Source: Chloroflexota bacterium (GTDB taxonomy: Bacteria > Chloroflexota > UBA6077 > JACCZL01). From it: a stretch of 7,099 bases of DNA. The notes under the pieces are model-generated. The model ran no database searches, was not told the DNA's origin, and was given only the letters and a program-made list of their open reading frames with translations. A program made the translations under genes and the position numbers. Below are positions 6,273-7,099 of the stretch, one piece after another. Every line of letters begins with the position of its first letter. Position 1 is the first letter of the stretch. Location: assembly GCA_020845495.1 (NCBI GenBank), contig JADLFM010000083.1, positions 1 through 7,099 of the forward strand, read 5' to 3'.

Positions 6273-7097
6273 ATGCGACAGCGTACCATTGCGCTTCTTG
6301 GCAGCACGCTCCTGGCCGGGGCCCTGACAATCGGTACATTCGGCGTGGCACTCGCCCAATCGACACCACCGTCCCCCAGCTCGCCGCCGGCCGGCGCCCC
6401 ATGGGGACCGGGCGGGATGCATGGACCGATGATGGGGCCCGGCACGACGGGCGGCCCCGGCATGATGGGCCCCGGCATGATGGGAAGTGGCACGGCCGGG
6501 CCGGGCATGATGGGTCCCGGCATCATGGGTAGCGGGGCGACGGGACAGGGCATGATGGGAGGTCCGTGGAGTGGAACCGCGACACCGCTGCAATCTCTTC
6601 CCGACGCTCAGACGGCGTTTCAGGCGTACGTTGACCGCCTCGGCAACCCGAATCTCGCACTCGATGAGGTGATGGAGTTCGCACAGAACTACTACGCCGT
6701 GGTGAAGGATCGAAGTACTGGCAGCGGCGCGTTTGAGCTGCTGGCCAACAAGCAGAACGGCGCGGTCTTCCTTGAATTCGGCCCGGCCATGATGTGGAAC
6801 ACCCAATACGGCCACGGTGCGTCCGGCCACAGTGGCATGATGGGGGCCTGGACGACGCCCGCCGGGGACCCGACCGTCAGCGGCGACCGCGCCCGTGAGC
6901 TCGCCCAACAGTGGCTCGATGCCAACCTGCCAGGCAACCAGTCCGAAGAGCCGGACGCGTTCCCTGGTTACTACACCGCGCACTTCGGGCAGGGCGGCCA
7001 GGTCACTGGGATGCTCTCCGTCAACGCCTACACCGGCCAGGTCTGGTACCACACCTGGCACGGAGCATTCGTGAGCGAAGTGGAGGTCGGTGGCTGA
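6273..7097 (+). CDS. Exported Met/Gly-rich protein with PepSY-like C-terminal region
   Basis: This 274-aa protein begins with a clear signal peptide (MRQRTIALLG, hydrophobic core to about 27, cleavage after ALA at 26-28). Residues 49-97 are a low-complexity Gly/Met/Pro region with repeated GMMG or GIMG units. The rest appears to be two related halves: 105-180, with an N-terminal helix, AFELL, a Gly turn and GPAMMWNTQYG; and 203-265, with helix RARELAQQWL, a strand pair ending in GMLSVNAYTGQVWYHTWHG. The helix then strand-Gly-turn-strand layout and the TGQV motif resemble PepSY domains. There are no cysteines, so it is not a lipoprotein. Likely role is Met-mediated binding of Cu(I) or Ag(I) outside the membrane; the function of the PepSY-like part is unknown. 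AGAGG is seven bases before the ATG, and the stop ends two bases before the window edge. Confidence 0.87.
   Translation: MRQRTIALLGSTLLAGALTIGTFGVALAQSTPPSPSSPPAGAPWGPGGMHGPMMGPGTTGGPGMMGPGMMGSGTAGPGMMGPGIMGSGATGQGMMGGPWSGTATPLQSLPDAQTAFQAYVDRLGNPNLALDEVMEFAQNYYAVVKDRSTGSGAFELLANKQNGAVFLEFGPAMMWNTQYGHGASGHSGMMGAWTTPAGDPTVSGDRARELAQQWLDANLPGNQSEEPDAFPGYYTAHFGQGGQVTGMLSVNAYTGQVWYHTWHGAFVSEVEVGG
6417..6563 (+). repeat. Degenerate tandem repeats coding for Gly-x-Gly-Met-Met-Gly units
   Basis: Inside the exported protein gene, the core GGCATGATGGG recurs in frame several times with variants such as GGCATCATGGG, with spacing that varies by one or two codons. It encodes GMMG, GIMG and related units separated by GPG, GSG or GTAG. 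The same core sequence occurs in the kinase gene near 4853, where it encodes the Met-rich sensor loop. Confidence 0.75.
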
Positions 7098-7099
7098 CC

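Noticed and set aside
6237..7061. A minus-strand open frame of 274 codons opposite the Met-rich exported protein
   Set aside because: The sense protein has a signal peptide, ribosome site and PepSY-like motifs; the antisense frame is His/Arg/Ala low-complexity from the repeat region with no domain.

Overview
The window is GC-rich, densely coding DNA with small gaps, Shine-Dalgarno sites of the GGAGG/AGAGG type and some GTG starts. This fits a high-GC bacterium. The protein style (OmpR-type two-component pairs, an Lgt variant, a compact multicopper oxidase with a Met-rich tail) would suit a Chloroflexota/Thermomicrobia-like or actinobacterial host, but no marker gene fixes the taxonomy, so this is only a lean.

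Layout: two gene sets diverge from a regulatory gap of about 0.5 kb (3491-4004). Leftward (minus strand) runs a tightly packed operon: a secreted multicopper oxidase (2402-3490), a prolipoprotein diacylglyceryl transferase family protein (1580-2377), an OmpR-family response regulator (843-1517 or 1565) and a sensor histidine kinase that runs off the left edge (1-841). Rightward (plus strand) runs a second two-component pair, a response regulator (4005-4703) and a histidine kinase (4703-5878) joined by a TGATG stop/start overlap. These are followed by a small membrane SHOCT-domain protein (5976-6212) and an exported Met/Gly-rich protein with PepSY-like C-terminal halves (6273-7097). No RNA gene, IS element or CRISPR array is visible.

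Taken together this looks like a copper (or similar soft-metal) response locus. The kinase at 4703 has a very short extracytoplasmic loop made largely of an HMxGMM-GGGMM-GGMM cluster. The same Met-Met-Gly motif is tandemly repeated in the exported protein at 6273, and the oxidase carries NMPGM motifs twice. The inferred logic is that a Met-rich kinase senses extracytoplasmic Cu(I), its regulator drives both divergent units, and the oxidase and Met-rich exported protein detoxify or buffer the metal.

The most striking non-coding signal is in the divergent gap. There are two arrays of four CTCAGG-like half-sites, each with exact 11-bp spacing, and each reads CTCA... in the direction of the gene it precedes. 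This is the geometry expected for tandem binding of OmpR/PhoB-family regulators and makes an explicit, testable shared operator. Two overlapping perfect inverted repeats lie between the left array and the oxidase gene.
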